Notes: generated by a model not told the origin, from the sequence alone. A stretch of 64,000 nt of DNA from JADGRF01 sp035274465 (GCA_035274465.1 DATEOF010000167.1:10252-74251), one strand, 5' to 3'; positions 50,730-59,978 are shown, counted from the stretch's first letter. Numbers and translations: made by a program.

Positions 50730-52082
50730 ATGGAACTCACTCGCAGACGTTTCCTGATCGCTTCCGGCTGCACCGCGGCCACCTTCGTGGTCGACTTCTC
50801 GCCGCTGCGTGCGCAACAGGCGTGCGGCTCCAAGTTGCCGCTCGTGATCACCGTGCAGGCCAGCGGCGCCTGGGACCCGACGTTCCTCGTCGATCCCGTG
50901 ACCGACGACGCGCGCTTCACGCCGTTCGCCGCCGCGCACATCAAGACGGTGGGCAAGATCCGCTACGCGCCCTACGACGTGACCAACGGCGTGGTGCAGT
51001 ACAACGTGGGCGCCACGCCGACCGACTTCTTCGCCAAGCACGGCCAGCGCCTGCTGGTGTTCAACGGCGTGGACAACGCCACGGTCAGCCACGACGTCGG
51101 CCCGCGCGTGGCCTTCACCGGCTCGACCCGCGACGGTCTGCCCACGCTGAGCGGTCTGGTCGCGGGCTTGCAGGGCGCGGATCTGCCGCTCGCCATGTTC
51201 GTGTCCGGCGGTTTCGCCTCGACCGGAGGCCTCGTGCCGATCACGCGCGGTGGCTCGCTCACCCTGCTGCGCAACCTGGCCAGCCCGAACCGCGATGGCA
51301 TTCATCCCGAGGTGATCGACGCCAAGTTGCGCGAGGCCACCCGCGCGCGCGATGCGCGCTTGATCGCAGCCAACAGCCTGCCGCGCGCCAACAAGGCGTT
51401 CACCAGGCTGCTGGCCTTTCGCAGCGGCGCGATCGAGGATCGTTTCCGCGAGATCGCCGACGTGTTGCAAGCGGCCTCCGAGACACGTGCGCCCGCAGGC
51501 TTCGCCGATGCCGCGTCGGGCATGCTGGCGTTGATGCGCTCGGGCGCGACCGCGGCGGGCCACCTGTCGACGTCGGGCTTCGACACGCACGACAACCACG
51601 ACGACTTGAACAACGGCCATCGTCCGGCGCTGCAGCGCTTGCTCACCGGCCTCGACTACATCATCGACACGGCCGCCGCGGATCCGGTGTTGAGCGAGCG
51701 CGGCGTGTTGATCCTGGTCGGCTCGGACTTCGGCCGCACCACGTACAACGACGGCGGCGGCAAGGATCACTGGCCGATCACCAGCATGATGGCGATCGGC
51801 ATCGGGCCGAAGCTCGAGCCGCTGATCGGCGGCGCGCGCGTGATCGGCGCGACCACGCCGGCCAGTCAGAACGGCATGACCGCGTTGCCGGTCAAGATCG
51901 CCGACGGTCGTACGGTCGTGGCAGAGGACGGCGAGCCGGGCTCGTTCAAGCTCACCCCCGCGCACGTGAACCTGGCGCTGCGCAGCGCGATCGGCCTGTG
52001 CCAGACCGATGCGCCCAACGATCCACTCAAGCGCTTCCGCTTCAACGTGTCCCCGCAGGAGCCGCTGCCTCTCGTCTCGTGA
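50730..52082 (+). CDS. DUF1501 protein with Tat signal
   Basis: The 450-residue product has a twin-arginine signal (MELTRRRFLIASGCTAATFV). The DUF1501 domain belongs to the alkaline-phosphatase-like superfamily. Seen are LPLVITVQASGAWDP, a GFDTHDNHDDLNNGHRPALQ segment with candidate metal-binding Asp and His residues, and VGSDFGRTTYNDGGGKDHWP. GGGAGGACGAGG precedes the ATG. It is the partner of the upstream DUF1592 cytochrome. Export through Tat suggests folding or cofactor loading in the cytoplasm before secretion. Its reaction is unknown. Confidence 0.9.
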   Translation: MELTRRRFLIASGCTAATFVVDFSPLRAQQACGSKLPLVITVQASGAWDPTFLVDPVTDDARFTPFAAAHIKTVGKIRYAPYDVTNGVVQYNVGATPTDFFAKHGQRLLVFNGVDNATVSHDVGPRVAFTGSTRDGLPTLSGLVAGLQGADLPLAMFVSGGFASTGGLVPITRGGSLTLLRNLASPNRDGIHPEVIDAKLREATRARDARLIAANSLPRANKAFTRLLAFRSGAIEDRFREIADVLQAASETRAPAGFADAASGMLALMRSGATAAGHLSTSGFDTHDNHDDLNNGHRPALQRLLTGLDYIIDTAAADPVLSERGVLILVGSDFGRTTYNDGGGKDHWPITSMMAIGIGPKLEPLIGGARVIGATTPASQNGMTALPVKIADGRTVVAEDGEPGSFKLTPAHVNLALRSAIGLCQTDAPNDPLKRFRFNVSPQEPLPLVS

Positions 52083-52084
52083 CC

Positions 52085-52822
52085 ATGAAGCAGTACCTCC
52101 CACGCATGTTCGCGCTCGCGGCGCTGCTCTGCAGCTGTACGGGGCAGATCGAGGATCCTCCGCTCACATCGGAGCTCGAGCACGGGACCTCGGGCGGGCC
52201 GGCGCACGCCGCACCGACTGCGGGACGCGCGAGCTCCCAGGTCGCCGGTCGCGCCGCCGAAGCGCCGATGATGAGCCCGCTGACCAGCGCCGGCGAGCAA
52301 GCGTCCACGCCCGAGTGCGGCACGGGTCTGACCTCGTGCAACGGCTCGTGCGTCTCGCTGAGCAACGACGCCGCGCACTGTGGCGCGTGCGGCAAGGCGT
52401 GCGCCTCGGGCTTGACCTGCTACGAAGGCCTGTGCCGCTGCGCTTCGGGCTTCGACATGTGCGGTAGCGGCTGCGTGCAGATCGCCCGCGACCCGATGAA
52501 CTGCGGCGACTGCGGCCACGCCTGCCGCTCGGACGAGATGTGCATCGCCGGCGAGTGCGGCTGCGGGGTGGGCCAGCTGCGCTGCGGCGACAAGTGCATC
52601 TCGGTGACCAGCGATCGCAACAACTGCGGCGCCTGCGGCACGGTCTGCGACACCGGCGACAAGTGCGCGAACAGCGTGTGCGTGCTCGACTGCGCCCAGG
52701 GTCTGACCGCTTGCGGCGAGACCTGCGTGAACACGACCAACGACGCGATGCACTGCGGCAACTGCACCACGGTCTGCATGGCAGGCCAGACCTGCTCGCG
52801 CTCGCGCTGCCGCGCTCCGTGA
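52085..52822 (+). CDS. Cysteine-repeat lipoprotein, third gene of the DUF1592 operon
   Basis: The 245-residue product starts 2 bases after the previous stop, so it is translationally linked. A lipoprotein signal (ALLCSC) is followed by a linker to about residue 75 and then four or five units of the form C-x-x-x-CV-x-x-x-x-D-x-x-HCGxCGxxC. The units are related to those of the large lipoproteins at 46395-47933 and 59979-61445 but shorter. A Cys-repeat lipoprotein attached to a DUF1592-DUF1501 pair suggests a surface receptor or holder for that system. Confidence 0.85.
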   Translation: MKQYLPRMFALAALLCSCTGQIEDPPLTSELEHGTSGGPAHAAPTAGRASSQVAGRAAEAPMMSPLTSAGEQASTPECGTGLTSCNGSCVSLSNDAAHCGACGKACASGLTCYEGLCRCASGFDMCGSGCVQIARDPMNCGDCGHACRSDEMCIAGECGCGVGQLRCGDKCISVTSDRNNCGACGTVCDTGDKCANSVCVLDCAQGLTACGETCVNTTNDAMHCGNCTTVCMAGQTCSRSRCRAP

Positions 52823-52823
52823 G

Positions 52824-53630
52824 CTACAGCGCCTCTTCTTCGGGCAGCACGCCGGCGAACGTGGACTTGCGGTACAGATGCACAGGGATGTGTTGCTCGA
52901 TGCGCGCGTGCACCTCGGGCAGCTTCGACCAGTGCACGCCCTGACGGTAGTGGTGTGCCGTGTGATAACCCAGGTTGCCGGTCAGCCGGTTGAACCACGG
53001 GCCGAGGTTGTTGTACGACGCCTGAAAGTGGTCGTCGGTGTCCAGGCCCGAATGGTGATCGTACGTGACCCAGGCGGTGTAGAGCATGCTGCAGACCATC
53101 GGCAGCGCGAACAGCATGATACCGGCCAGCGGCTTGTACACGATCGCTGACACCACGAGCAGCAGCGTGAGCGCACCGAAGATCAGGAACTGACGCTGGT
53201 GCGTCGGAAAGCGCCGACCCACCTGAAACGCGCGCGGATAGGCGGTGAGCGCGACATCCAGCGTGTACTCGAGCACGCCCATGTGTTGACCGTCCGCTCG
53301 CTTCCAGCGGCTCTCGTCCTTGGCCTGATCCAGAAAGTTCTGGTGATGGCCCAGCACGTGATGCAGCACCCAGGTGTGCGTCGTCACGCCCGTGTGCAGC
53401 GCATAGCTGAGCTCGAGCAGCCGGTTGAGCGCCGTGGAGCGGAAGGTTGGGACGTGCTGGTGGTGGTGATTCCAGGCGCAGAGCACGCCCTTGGGTATCA
53501 CCATCAGCAACCAGTACCCGCACAGCACCCACGGGCTGCGCACACAGAAGTACATGGTCAAATCGAGCGCGGTCAGAGCGACCGCGACGGCGACTGGCGC
53601 GCGGTCCTCGGGATATTTGAACTGCGTCAT
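52824..53630 (-). CDS. Membrane fatty acid desaturase family protein
   Basis: From ATG 53630 the product has 268 residues. The three histidine boxes that bind the di-iron centre are HHHQH, LHHVLGHH and YHTAHH. Four hydrophobic segments lie in the expected places (LCGYWLLMVIPKGVL, then two after the second box). It inserts a double bond or hydroxyl group into lipid chains in the inner membrane. The mature length is at the short end for desaturases. The position of the double bond cannot be inferred. It is convergent with the Cys-repeat lipoprotein, with a single base between the stops. Confidence 0.88.
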   Translation of the reverse strand: MTQFKYPEDRAPVAVAVALTALDLTMYFCVRSPWVLCGYWLLMVIPKGVLCAWNHHHQHVPTFRSTALNRLLELSYALHTGVTTHTWVLHHVLGHHQNFLDQAKDESRWKRADGQHMGVLEYTLDVALTAYPRAFQVGRRFPTHQRQFLIFGALTLLLVVSAIVYKPLAGIMLFALPMVCSMLYTAWVTYDHHSGLDTDDHFQASYNNLGPWFNRLTGNLGYHTAHHYRQGVHWSKLPEVHARIEQHIPVHLYRKSTFAGVLPEEEAL

Positions 53631-53685
53631 CTGAAGATAAACGACTCCAGAACCAAGCATCGAACATCGCGGGCCGCCCCGTCTG

Positions 53686-54075
53686 TCACGTTTTTGTCGG
53701 CTCGAGGTAGGGCGCGAGCCACTCCTCTGCGAGCTTCACGGTCGCGGTGACACGTGTCGGGAAGGGCAATGGACGTATCCAGAACACAGCGGTGACGGTG
53801 CCACGAATGATCGCACTGTCCGTGACGATCGCCGCGGCGCTGAACTCGCGCGCCAGAACCTTCTCTTGCTTGCCGATCCAGGCTGCCTGAATCTGGCGCT
53901 GGGTCGCCGTACCTGCGGCGGCTTGGCTCAGGTCGATCACCGCCGCCTTGCGGCCCGGCGTCTCCAGCACGCTCTCGAGCTTGCGGAGGAACTCGGTGAG
54001 CTCTGGGTCGGAGTAGTCCCCGACATAGCGCAAGCGCAGCAGGGGGAGCGTCTCGCGATCGATGTACAGCGGCAA
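53686..54075 (-). CDS. STAS/SpoIIAA-like small protein
   Basis: The 129-residue product opens MPLYIDRETLPLLRLRYVGD. It alternates strands and helices as in the SpoIIAA-like or STAS fold, with KAAVIDLSQAAAGTATQRQI, where Ser or Thr could be a phosphorylation site, and ILRG-like IIRGTVTAVFWI later. There is no signal peptide. The assignment rests on overall pattern rather than a firm motif. No kinase or phosphatase partner is adjacent. Confidence 0.65.
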   Translation of the reverse strand: MPLYIDRETLPLLRLRYVGDYSDPELTEFLRKLESVLETPGRKAAVIDLSQAAAGTATQRQIQAAWIGKQEKVLAREFSAAAIVTDSAIIRGTVTAVFWIRPLPFPTRVTATVKLAEEWLAPYLEPTKT

Positions 54076-54286
54076 ATCGTCACTCCGACTCCTTCATTCT
54101 ACATGCGGAGCGCGGCGACGCTCCTGGCCAGCGTCGATTGTGCGTGAAGCGGGCGCGCTGCTCTCACTTCAGCACACCGCTGACACGTGTCGGGCACGTG
54201 CCGTGGCTGGCCGGGCCGCTTCGCAGAGAATTGCTCGGTTTTCTCCGGGGCGACGCCTGGCACCGCTGCTGCAATGTGTGAAGGGC

Positions 54287-54697
54287 ATGAAAGCGCTCGT
54301 CTCCCTCTGGCTCTCGATCTCGCTCCTGCTCACCGCCGCTCTGGCGTCATCCGCTGCAGCCGATGGCGGCGGGCCGTCGGCGGCCTGCAACCCGTGGTCG
54401 GCCAACTACTGGGGCGACGCCGTGATCACCAGCCAGGCCGCCGCAGACGAGTACGCCTGCTTCCGGCGCATCGTCGGTTCGCTGACGTTGATCCAATCCG
54501 GCCCGGAGTTGATCGTGATGCCCGAGCTGCGCGGCGTCCTGGGCAACCTGCGCGTGGTGTTCGCGCGCAGCCAGGGCAAGCTCGAGCCGCACCAGGCCGT
54601 GCAGGCGATGCTGCCCGCGCTCGATGAACTGCGCGGCGAGGCCACGCTGCACTACACGCGCGTCGAATACTCTGCCGCTCTCAGCGGCAAGCGCTGA
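54287..54697 (+). CDS. Small exported protein with L-domain-like repeat
   Basis: The 136-residue product from ATG 54287 has a signal peptide ending near AAA (23-25). The mature part has two cysteines and a stretch IVGSLTLIQSGPELIVMPEL followed by LRGVLGNLRVV that looks like one turn of a receptor L-domain or leucine-rich solenoid, and a helical C-terminal third. One short repeat alone would not form a solenoid, so the fold is uncertain. AAGG lies a few bases before the ATG. Confidence 0.65.
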   Translation: MKALVSLWLSISLLLTAALASSAAADGGGPSAACNPWSANYWGDAVITSQAAADEYACFRRIVGSLTLIQSGPELIVMPELRGVLGNLRVVFARSQGKLEPHQAVQAMLPALDELRGEATLHYTRVEYSAALSGKR

Positions 54698-54700
54698 CGC

Positions 54701-55354
54701 TCACGGCGGCGGGCATTCCGCGCCGGTCTCGATCCAGGCGCCGATCAGCGCGCCGAACTGTTCCTGCGTGCCGGGGGCAGGTGCGCGCGCAGCGCCAGGT
54801 TTCCAGGCCCAGCCCACGAGCGTGTCCTTGGCCATGTGCTCGTGGATCTGCGCCAGCGTCTTGCCTCCGTTGCGCTTGAGATCCTTGATCTGCTCGCAAA
54901 TCTGCCCCAGCGTGCGCCCCTGCCAGGCCATCTCGAGTGGAGCGACGCCCCACAGCGGGTGCCCCGGTACGCGCGCCGGCTCGTAGTTCTCGGCCTGATG
55001 ACAGGTGTTGCAGCGCATCCCGCCGACTGCACCGTGGCCGTCGGGGCCGCGCACCACCGCGGGCAAGTGCGGCTTGCCCTCGTCGCCCTGCGACGGCGTG
55101 TCGCCCGCCGGATGGCAGTTGAGGCAGCGCGCAGAGGTGATCACCTTGCCCGCCTCCTTGAACAACTGGCGCGAGCGCTCCGCCTTGTCCGCCACGCTGT
55201 TGAACGAGGCCGCGGGGCGCAGCGTGACTTCTTTCTTCTTGGGCGCGGCCAGCACGTGCGGCCCAGCGCGGAATGCCAATAAGGCGGCCAAGGTTAGGAG
55301 CGAAAGGACGAACAGCCAACTCAGCCGGAGTTTCGCGATCGATCGAACGGCCAT
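54701..55354 (-). CDS. Membrane-anchored dihaem cytochrome c, IorAB-associated
   Basis: From ATG 55354 (GAGGGCAAG just upstream) the product has 217 residues. One N-terminal TM anchor (about 12-36) is followed by haem motifs CLNCH (77-81) and CNTCH (115-119). Later sequence, with W-G-V-A-P-L-E-M-A-W-Q-G, ICEQIKDLKRNGGKT and VGWAWKPG, follows the pattern of cytochromes found beside isoquinoline-1-oxidoreductase-type molybdenum enzymes. It is divergent from iorA with about 125 bases between the starts. I infer that it takes electrons from IorAB and passes them to the respiratory chain. Confidence 0.85.
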   Translation of the reverse strand: MAVRSIAKLRLSWLFVLSLLTLAALLAFRAGPHVLAAPKKKEVTLRPAASFNSVADKAERSRQLFKEAGKVITSARCLNCHPAGDTPSQGDEGKPHLPAVVRGPDGHGAVGGMRCNTCHQAENYEPARVPGHPLWGVAPLEMAWQGRTLGQICEQIKDLKRNGGKTLAQIHEHMAKDTLVGWAWKPGAARAPAPGTQEQFGALIGAWIETGAECPPP

Positions 55355-55478
55355 CTTGCCCTCGTGCGCTCGTGATAGAAATAGTCGCGACGGCGTGGTT
55401 CCGGAGTAGCGCACGGGCAGCATACACCAGTATCATGCCGCTGCTGATAGCCTCTGCACCTAACACAAGGAGCAGGTC

Positions 55479-55934
55479 ATGCTTTCACTCGACGTCAATG
55501 GTACGCCACGCGAAGTCGACGCCGAGCCGGAGACCCCGCTGCTCTGGGTGTTGCGGGATAACCTCGGCCTGACGGGGACCAAGTACGGTTGCGGCATCGC
55601 CCAGTGCGGCGCGTGTACCGTGCATGTGGACGGCGAGCCTCGCCGTGCCTGCGCCACGCCGGTCAAGGCCGTCGTCGGCAAGAAGATCACCACGATCGAA
55701 GGCCTCACGTCCAAGACGGCCAAGGCCGTGCAGGGAGCGTGGGTCAAGCTGGACGTGGTTCAGTGCGGCTACTGCCAGTCCGGCCAGATCATGAGCGCGG
55801 TGGCCTTGCTCGAGCGCAAGCCCAAGCCGACCGACACGGACATCGATCACGCCATGACCGGTAATATCTGTCGCTGCGCCACGTACCAGCGCATTCGCGC
55901 GGCCATCCACGAGGCCGCGAAGGGCGGAGGTTGA
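55479..55934 (+). CDS. iorA: (2Fe-2S) subunit of isoquinoline 1-oxidoreductase-type enzyme
   Basis: The 151-residue protein carries two [2Fe-2S] clusters. Cys38, 43, 46 and 58 (YGCGIAQCGACTVHVDG and RACAT) form the plant-ferredoxin-like cluster, and Cys96, 99, 131 and 133 (QCGYCQSGQ and ICRCATY) the helical cluster. It transfers electrons from the molybdenum centre of the large subunit. Its TGA ends 2 bases before the ATG of the large subunit. Substrate is not shown; isoquinoline, aldehyde or other N-heterocycle oxidation are possible. Confidence 0.93.
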   Translation: MLSLDVNGTPREVDAEPETPLLWVLRDNLGLTGTKYGCGIAQCGACTVHVDGEPRRACATPVKAVVGKKITTIEGLTSKTAKAVQGAWVKLDVVQCGYCQSGQIMSAVALLERKPKPTDTDIDHAMTGNICRCATYQRIRAAIHEAAKGGG

Positions 55935-55936
55935 TC

Positions 55937-58114
55937 ATGCCCCCCGATGCCTCACAAGGCGGCATGAATCGCCGCGACTTCTTGAAGGCGGCCTCGGCCA
56001 CGGGGCTGCTGATCGCCGTGCAGCTGCCCCTGCCGCGCAAGCTGCACGCCGCACCGGCTGCTTCCGGCTTCACCGCCAACGCCTTCGTGCAAGTCACCAG
56101 TGACAACTGGGTGATCGTCACGGTCAAGCACCACGAGATGGGGCAGGGCGCCACCACCGGCATCGCGACCTGCGTGGCCGAGGAGCTCGATGCGGACTGG
56201 GCGCGCGTGCGCGCCGAATACGCGCCGTCCGATGCCACGAAGTACAACAACCTCCTCTGGGGTCCCGTGCAAGGTACAGGCGGCTCCAGCGCGATGCGCG
56301 CGGGCTATGAGCAGATGCGCAAGGCGGGGGCCACGGCGCGCGCGATGCTGGTGCAAGCCGCGGCGCAAACCTGGAAGGTGCCCGCGGCCGAGATCGCGAC
56401 CAGCAAGAACACGCTGACGCATCGCTCCGGCAAGAAAGCGACGTACGGCGAGATGGCGCTGGCCGCCTCGAAGCTGCCGGTGCCGGCCGACGTCAAGCTC
56501 AAGGATCCGGCCAAATTTGCGCTGATCGGCAAGGAGACCACGCGGCGGCTGGATTCGGTCTCGAAGACCAACGGCACCGCCCTCTACACCATCGACGTCA
56601 AGCTGCCCGGCCTGCTGACCGCGGTGGTGCTGCGCCCGCCTGCGTTCGCCGCGAAGCTGAAGAACTTCGACGCGAGCGCGGCCAAGAAGATCCCGGGCGT
56701 CACCGACGTGGTCGAGATCCCCGAGGGCGTGGCGGTGGTCGCGACGTCGATGTGGAGCGCGCTCCGCGGGCGCGACGCAGTCAAGGCCAACTGGGACACG
56801 TCCAAGTCGCAGAAGCTGTCGAGCGAGCAGCTGTTCACCGACTACAAGGCGCTCACCAACAAGCCCGGCTCGGTGGCCGTGAAGAGCGACAAGACCGACA
56901 GCGAGCTGGCGAAGGCCGCCAAGCGCGTCGAAGCCGTCTACGAGTTTCCGTTCCTGGCGCATGCCACGATGGAGCCGATGAACTGCGTGGCCTGGTTGCG
57001 CGACGGTCAGCTCGAGACATGGGCGGGCCATCAAGTGCAGACGCTGGATCACATGATGGCCGCGCAAGCCGCCGGCCTGACGCCCGACAAGGTCAAGCTC
57101 AACACGCTCGTCTCCGGTGGCAGCTTTGGCCGGCGCGCCAACTACTTCGCCGACTACACGGTGGAGGCGGTGCACGTGGCCAAGGCCATCAACGGCAAGG
57201 CGCCGGTGCGCGTGCAGGCCACGCGCGAGAGCGATCTGCGCGCGGGCCTGTACCGGCCGCAGTTCGTGCATTCGGTGAAGGCAGGCATCGACGCGCAGGG
57301 CAACATCGTCGGCTGGCAGCACCGCATCGTCGGCCAGTCGATCATGACCGGCGGGCCGCAGGCCGCGATGGTCAAGAACGGTATCGATCCCAGCTCGGTC
57401 GAGGGCGTCTGGCCCACGCCGTACGTGATCCCGAACATCAGCGTCGAGCTGCATTCGCCGGAGGTTCCTGTGCGGCCGCTGTGGTGGCGTTCGGTCGGCC
57501 ACACGCACACCGGCTACGTCATGGAGACCATGCTCGACGAGCTCGCGACGCTCGCGGGGCGCGATCCGGTCGAGTTCCGCCTGGAACTGCTCAAGGGCAA
57601 GCAGCGCCACACCTCGGCGCTCAAGCTGGCGGCGGAGAAGGCCGGCTGGGGCAAGCCGTTGGCGGCGGGCATGGCGCGCGGCCTGGCGGTGCACGAGTCG
57701 TTCGAGACGGTGGTCGCGCAGGTCGTCGAGGTCTCGCTCACGGCGAACGGTCAGCCGAGGGTGCACCGCGTCGTGGTCGGTGTGGACTGCGGCCTGGCGA
57801 TCAACCCCGACGTGGTGCGCGCGCAGATGGAAGGCGGCGTGGGCTTCGCGCTCTCCGCTGCGCTGTACAGCGAGATCCAGATCGAGCGCGGCGAGGTCGT
57901 GCAGAGCAACTACCACGACTACAAGGTGCTGCGCATCGACGACATGCCGAAGGTCGAGGTGTACATCGTGCCGAGCAAAGCCGAGCCGACCGGTGTGGGC
58001 GAGCCCGGCGTGCCTCCGCTCGCGCCGGCCGTGGCCAACGCCGTGTATCAGTTGACCGGGCAGCGCGTTCGCCGCCTGCCGTTCGCTCGCCACCAGCTCA
58101 AGCCCAAAGCCTGA
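55937..58114 (+). CDS. iorB: Molybdopterin-binding large subunit of isoquinoline 1-oxidoreductase-type enzyme
   Basis: The 725-residue protein has a twin-arginine signal (NRRDFLKAAS), so the holoenzyme is exported folded. It is a xanthine-oxidase-family Mo-binding subunit. It shows AFVQVTSDNWVIVTVKHHEM with GQGATTG, GGSFGRR near 394-400 for the Mo cofactor, and the catalytic glutamate near residue 689 in GVGEPGVP. GGAGG stands 7 bases before ATG 55937. It has no FAD subunit neighbour, as usual for this type. xdhC and mocA follow and support insertion of a modified, CMP-linked molybdenum cofactor. Confidence 0.92.
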   Translation: MPPDASQGGMNRRDFLKAASATGLLIAVQLPLPRKLHAAPAASGFTANAFVQVTSDNWVIVTVKHHEMGQGATTGIATCVAEELDADWARVRAEYAPSDATKYNNLLWGPVQGTGGSSAMRAGYEQMRKAGATARAMLVQAAAQTWKVPAAEIATSKNTLTHRSGKKATYGEMALAASKLPVPADVKLKDPAKFALIGKETTRRLDSVSKTNGTALYTIDVKLPGLLTAVVLRPPAFAAKLKNFDASAAKKIPGVTDVVEIPEGVAVVATSMWSALRGRDAVKANWDTSKSQKLSSEQLFTDYKALTNKPGSVAVKSDKTDSELAKAAKRVEAVYEFPFLAHATMEPMNCVAWLRDGQLETWAGHQVQTLDHMMAAQAAGLTPDKVKLNTLVSGGSFGRRANYFADYTVEAVHVAKAINGKAPVRVQATRESDLRAGLYRPQFVHSVKAGIDAQGNIVGWQHRIVGQSIMTGGPQAAMVKNGIDPSSVEGVWPTPYVIPNISVELHSPEVPVRPLWWRSVGHTHTGYVMETMLDELATLAGRDPVEFRLELLKGKQRHTSALKLAAEKAGWGKPLAAGMARGLAVHESFETVVAQVVEVSLTANGQPRVHRVVVGVDCGLAINPDVVRAQMEGGVGFALSAALYSEIQIERGEVVQSNYHDYKVLRIDDMPKVEVYIVPSKAEPTGVGEPGVPPLAPAVANAVYQLTGQRVRRLPFARHQLKPKA

Positions 58115-58123
58115 GGAGGTCCG

Positions 58124-59266
58124 ATGAGCGAGCTCAAAGCCCTCACGGCTGCTGCGAGCCAGCTTCGCGCGCGCGGGCAGTCGTTCTTGAGCGCGACGGT
58201 GGTGCGCGTGCGCGGCTCCGGCTATCGCCGGCCGGGCGCGCGGATGCTGGCGGACGAGACCGGTCTATTGGCGGGATCGATCAGCGGTGGCTGCCTGGAG
58301 CGCGACGTCGCGACTCGCGGCGCCTTTCGTACGCGCAGCAGCCGCTGCGTGTTGGTGACGTACAACGAGGGCGAGGACGCGCTCGACGAGCGCAGCGGCA
58401 GCGGTTGTCAGGGCGTGATCGACGTGCTGGTCGAGCGCCACGACCCCGCAGACGACGACGTGTTTGCGCTGATGCAGCGCTGCCTGCGCGAGGAGACGCG
58501 CGCGCTGAACCTCAGCGTGTTTCGCTCGACGCACCCCGCGGCGCCGGTCGGAGCGCGGCTGACACTGCGTGAGGGCGAGTACACCGGCAGCCCCGCGCTG
58601 CGCGAGGCGTTCGAGGCCGAGGCCGCGCTGGCGCTCGCCGAACGGCGCAGCACGTACGTCAGCCAGCGCATCTGCGCCGAGGGCGAGATCGAAGCGCTGG
58701 TCGAGGTGATCGAACCGCCACCGCACCTGTTCGTGTTCGGGAGCGGACACGACGTCGGGCCGCTGATCGGTGTGGCGCAGCAGGTCGGCTGGAGCTGCAG
58801 CGTCTGGGACGCGCAGCCGCGCATCTCCACCCGCGAGCGCCTGCGCGCGGCCGATCACTACTGGAGCGGCAGTCTGGCCGACGTGCTGCTCGGCCTGAAC
58901 GGCTGCGCGCGCCCGATCGCGGTGGTCATGGGACATCACCTGGAGCAAGACCGCGCGGTGCTGCGCGGGCTGCTCGACTCGCGCGCGCACTACATCGGCG
59001 TGCTCGGACCGCGCCGCCGCACCGAACAGATGCTGGCCGATTGTCAGGCGGAAGGGCTCTCGATCGAGCCTGCCACTCGCGCGCGCATCTACGCGCCGGT
59101 GGGGCTCGCGCTCGGTGCGGAGACGCCCGCGGAGATCGCGCTGGCGATCGTCGCCGAAGCCCAGTCGGTGCTCACGCAATCGGACGCGCGCGCGCTGCGC
59201 AGCGACCCCGGCTCCATCCATCCGCGCGCGCTGCCGGCACGCGAGTGGACGCTCGACGCCGAATGA
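58124..59266 (+). CDS. xdhC: XdhC family molybdenum enzyme maturation protein
   Basis: The 380-residue protein has the N-terminal XdhC/CoxI domain (ATVVRVRGSGYRRPGARML and GSISGGCLERDV, with a likely sulfur-relaying cysteine) and a C-terminal Rossmann domain (HLFVFGSGHDVGPLIGVAQQ and YIGVLGPRRRT). It binds and sulfurates the Mo cofactor before insertion into the large subunit. It starts 9 bases after iorB and its stop overlaps the start of mocA by 4 bases. Confidence 0.9.
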   Translation: MSELKALTAAASQLRARGQSFLSATVVRVRGSGYRRPGARMLADETGLLAGSISGGCLERDVATRGAFRTRSSRCVLVTYNEGEDALDERSGSGCQGVIDVLVERHDPADDDVFALMQRCLREETRALNLSVFRSTHPAAPVGARLTLREGEYTGSPALREAFEAEAALALAERRSTYVSQRICAEGEIEALVEVIEPPPHLFVFGSGHDVGPLIGVAQQVGWSCSVWDAQPRISTRERLRAADHYWSGSLADVLLGLNGCARPIAVVMGHHLEQDRAVLRGLLDSRAHYIGVLGPRRRTEQMLADCQAEGLSIEPATRARIYAPVGLALGAETPAEIALAIVAEAQSVLTQSDARALRSDPGSIHPRALPAREWTLDAE

Positions 59267-59847
59267 GTGCGCCCGAGATCGCCTGTGCGCTGCTCGCGGC
59301 CGGTGCTTCCACGCGCCTGGGCCGGCCGAAGCAGCTGTTGATGCGCGCGGGGATGCCCTTGATCGTGCACGTGCTCTCGCAGCTGAAGGCGGCGGGATGC
59401 GCGCACCACGCGGTGATCCTGGGCAGTCGCGCCGAGGTCATCCGCCCGGTGCTCGCCGCCGAGAGCTGCGAGCTGTTCGACAATCCCGACTGGACCGAAG
59501 GTATCGCCGCCTCGATCCGTCTGGCGGCTGCTTGGGCCCAGCGCCAGCGGGCGGCGGCGCTCTTGCTCGCTGTGTGCGACCAGCCGCGCCTCGGCGCCGA
59601 GCACGCCCGTGCGCTGTGCGCGGCATTCGCAGCTGATGGTTGCGCGGTGGCGTCCGGCTACTCTGCCACGCTCGGTACTCCGGCGATCTTCCCCGCGTCC
59701 TGGTACCCGCGCTTGCTGCAGCTGCGCGGTGACCGCGGTGCGGGTGCGTTGCTGCGCGCCGATCCCAGCGTACGGGTCATCGACTGGCGCGACGGCGCGA
59801 TCGACATCGACATCGACACTGATCTCAGCGACGGCGGCTGGCACTGA
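59263..59847 (+). CDS. mocA: Molybdenum cofactor cytidylyltransferase
   Basis: The 194-residue nucleotidyltransferase opens LLAAGASTRLGRPKQLL, the diphosphate-binding loop of the MobA/MocA superfamily. LAVCDQPRL is the metal-binding aspartate region and IDIDIDTDLSD ends the protein. In an ior operon with XdhC it most likely makes molybdopterin cytosine dinucleotide for IorB. Its ATG overlaps the xdhC stop (ATGA), so the two are translationally coupled. Confidence 0.9.
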   Translation: MSAPEIACALLAAGASTRLGRPKQLLMRAGMPLIVHVLSQLKAAGCAHHAVILGSRAEVIRPVLAAESCELFDNPDWTEGIAASIRLAAAWAQRQRAAALLLAVCDQPRLGAEHARALCAAFAADGCAVASGYSATLGTPAIFPASWYPRLLQLRGDRGAGALLRADPSVRVIDWRDGAIDIDIDTDLSDGGWH

Positions 59848-59978
59848 TCGAGCGCCTGCCGCCGATGGCGGCACAGGCCATGATGGGTACGTCATGTTGG
59901 CCGGCGCGGGCAATTGCGTGAACTCCATAGTTGCTTCAGTAATCGACTGGACTCCGAGCTTAGCGGAAACGGTCATCG

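Noticed and set aside
55952..58093. 713-codon open frame on the minus strand across iorB
   Set aside because: It mirrors a well-supported Mo-binding subunit and has the biased composition of an antisense shadow.
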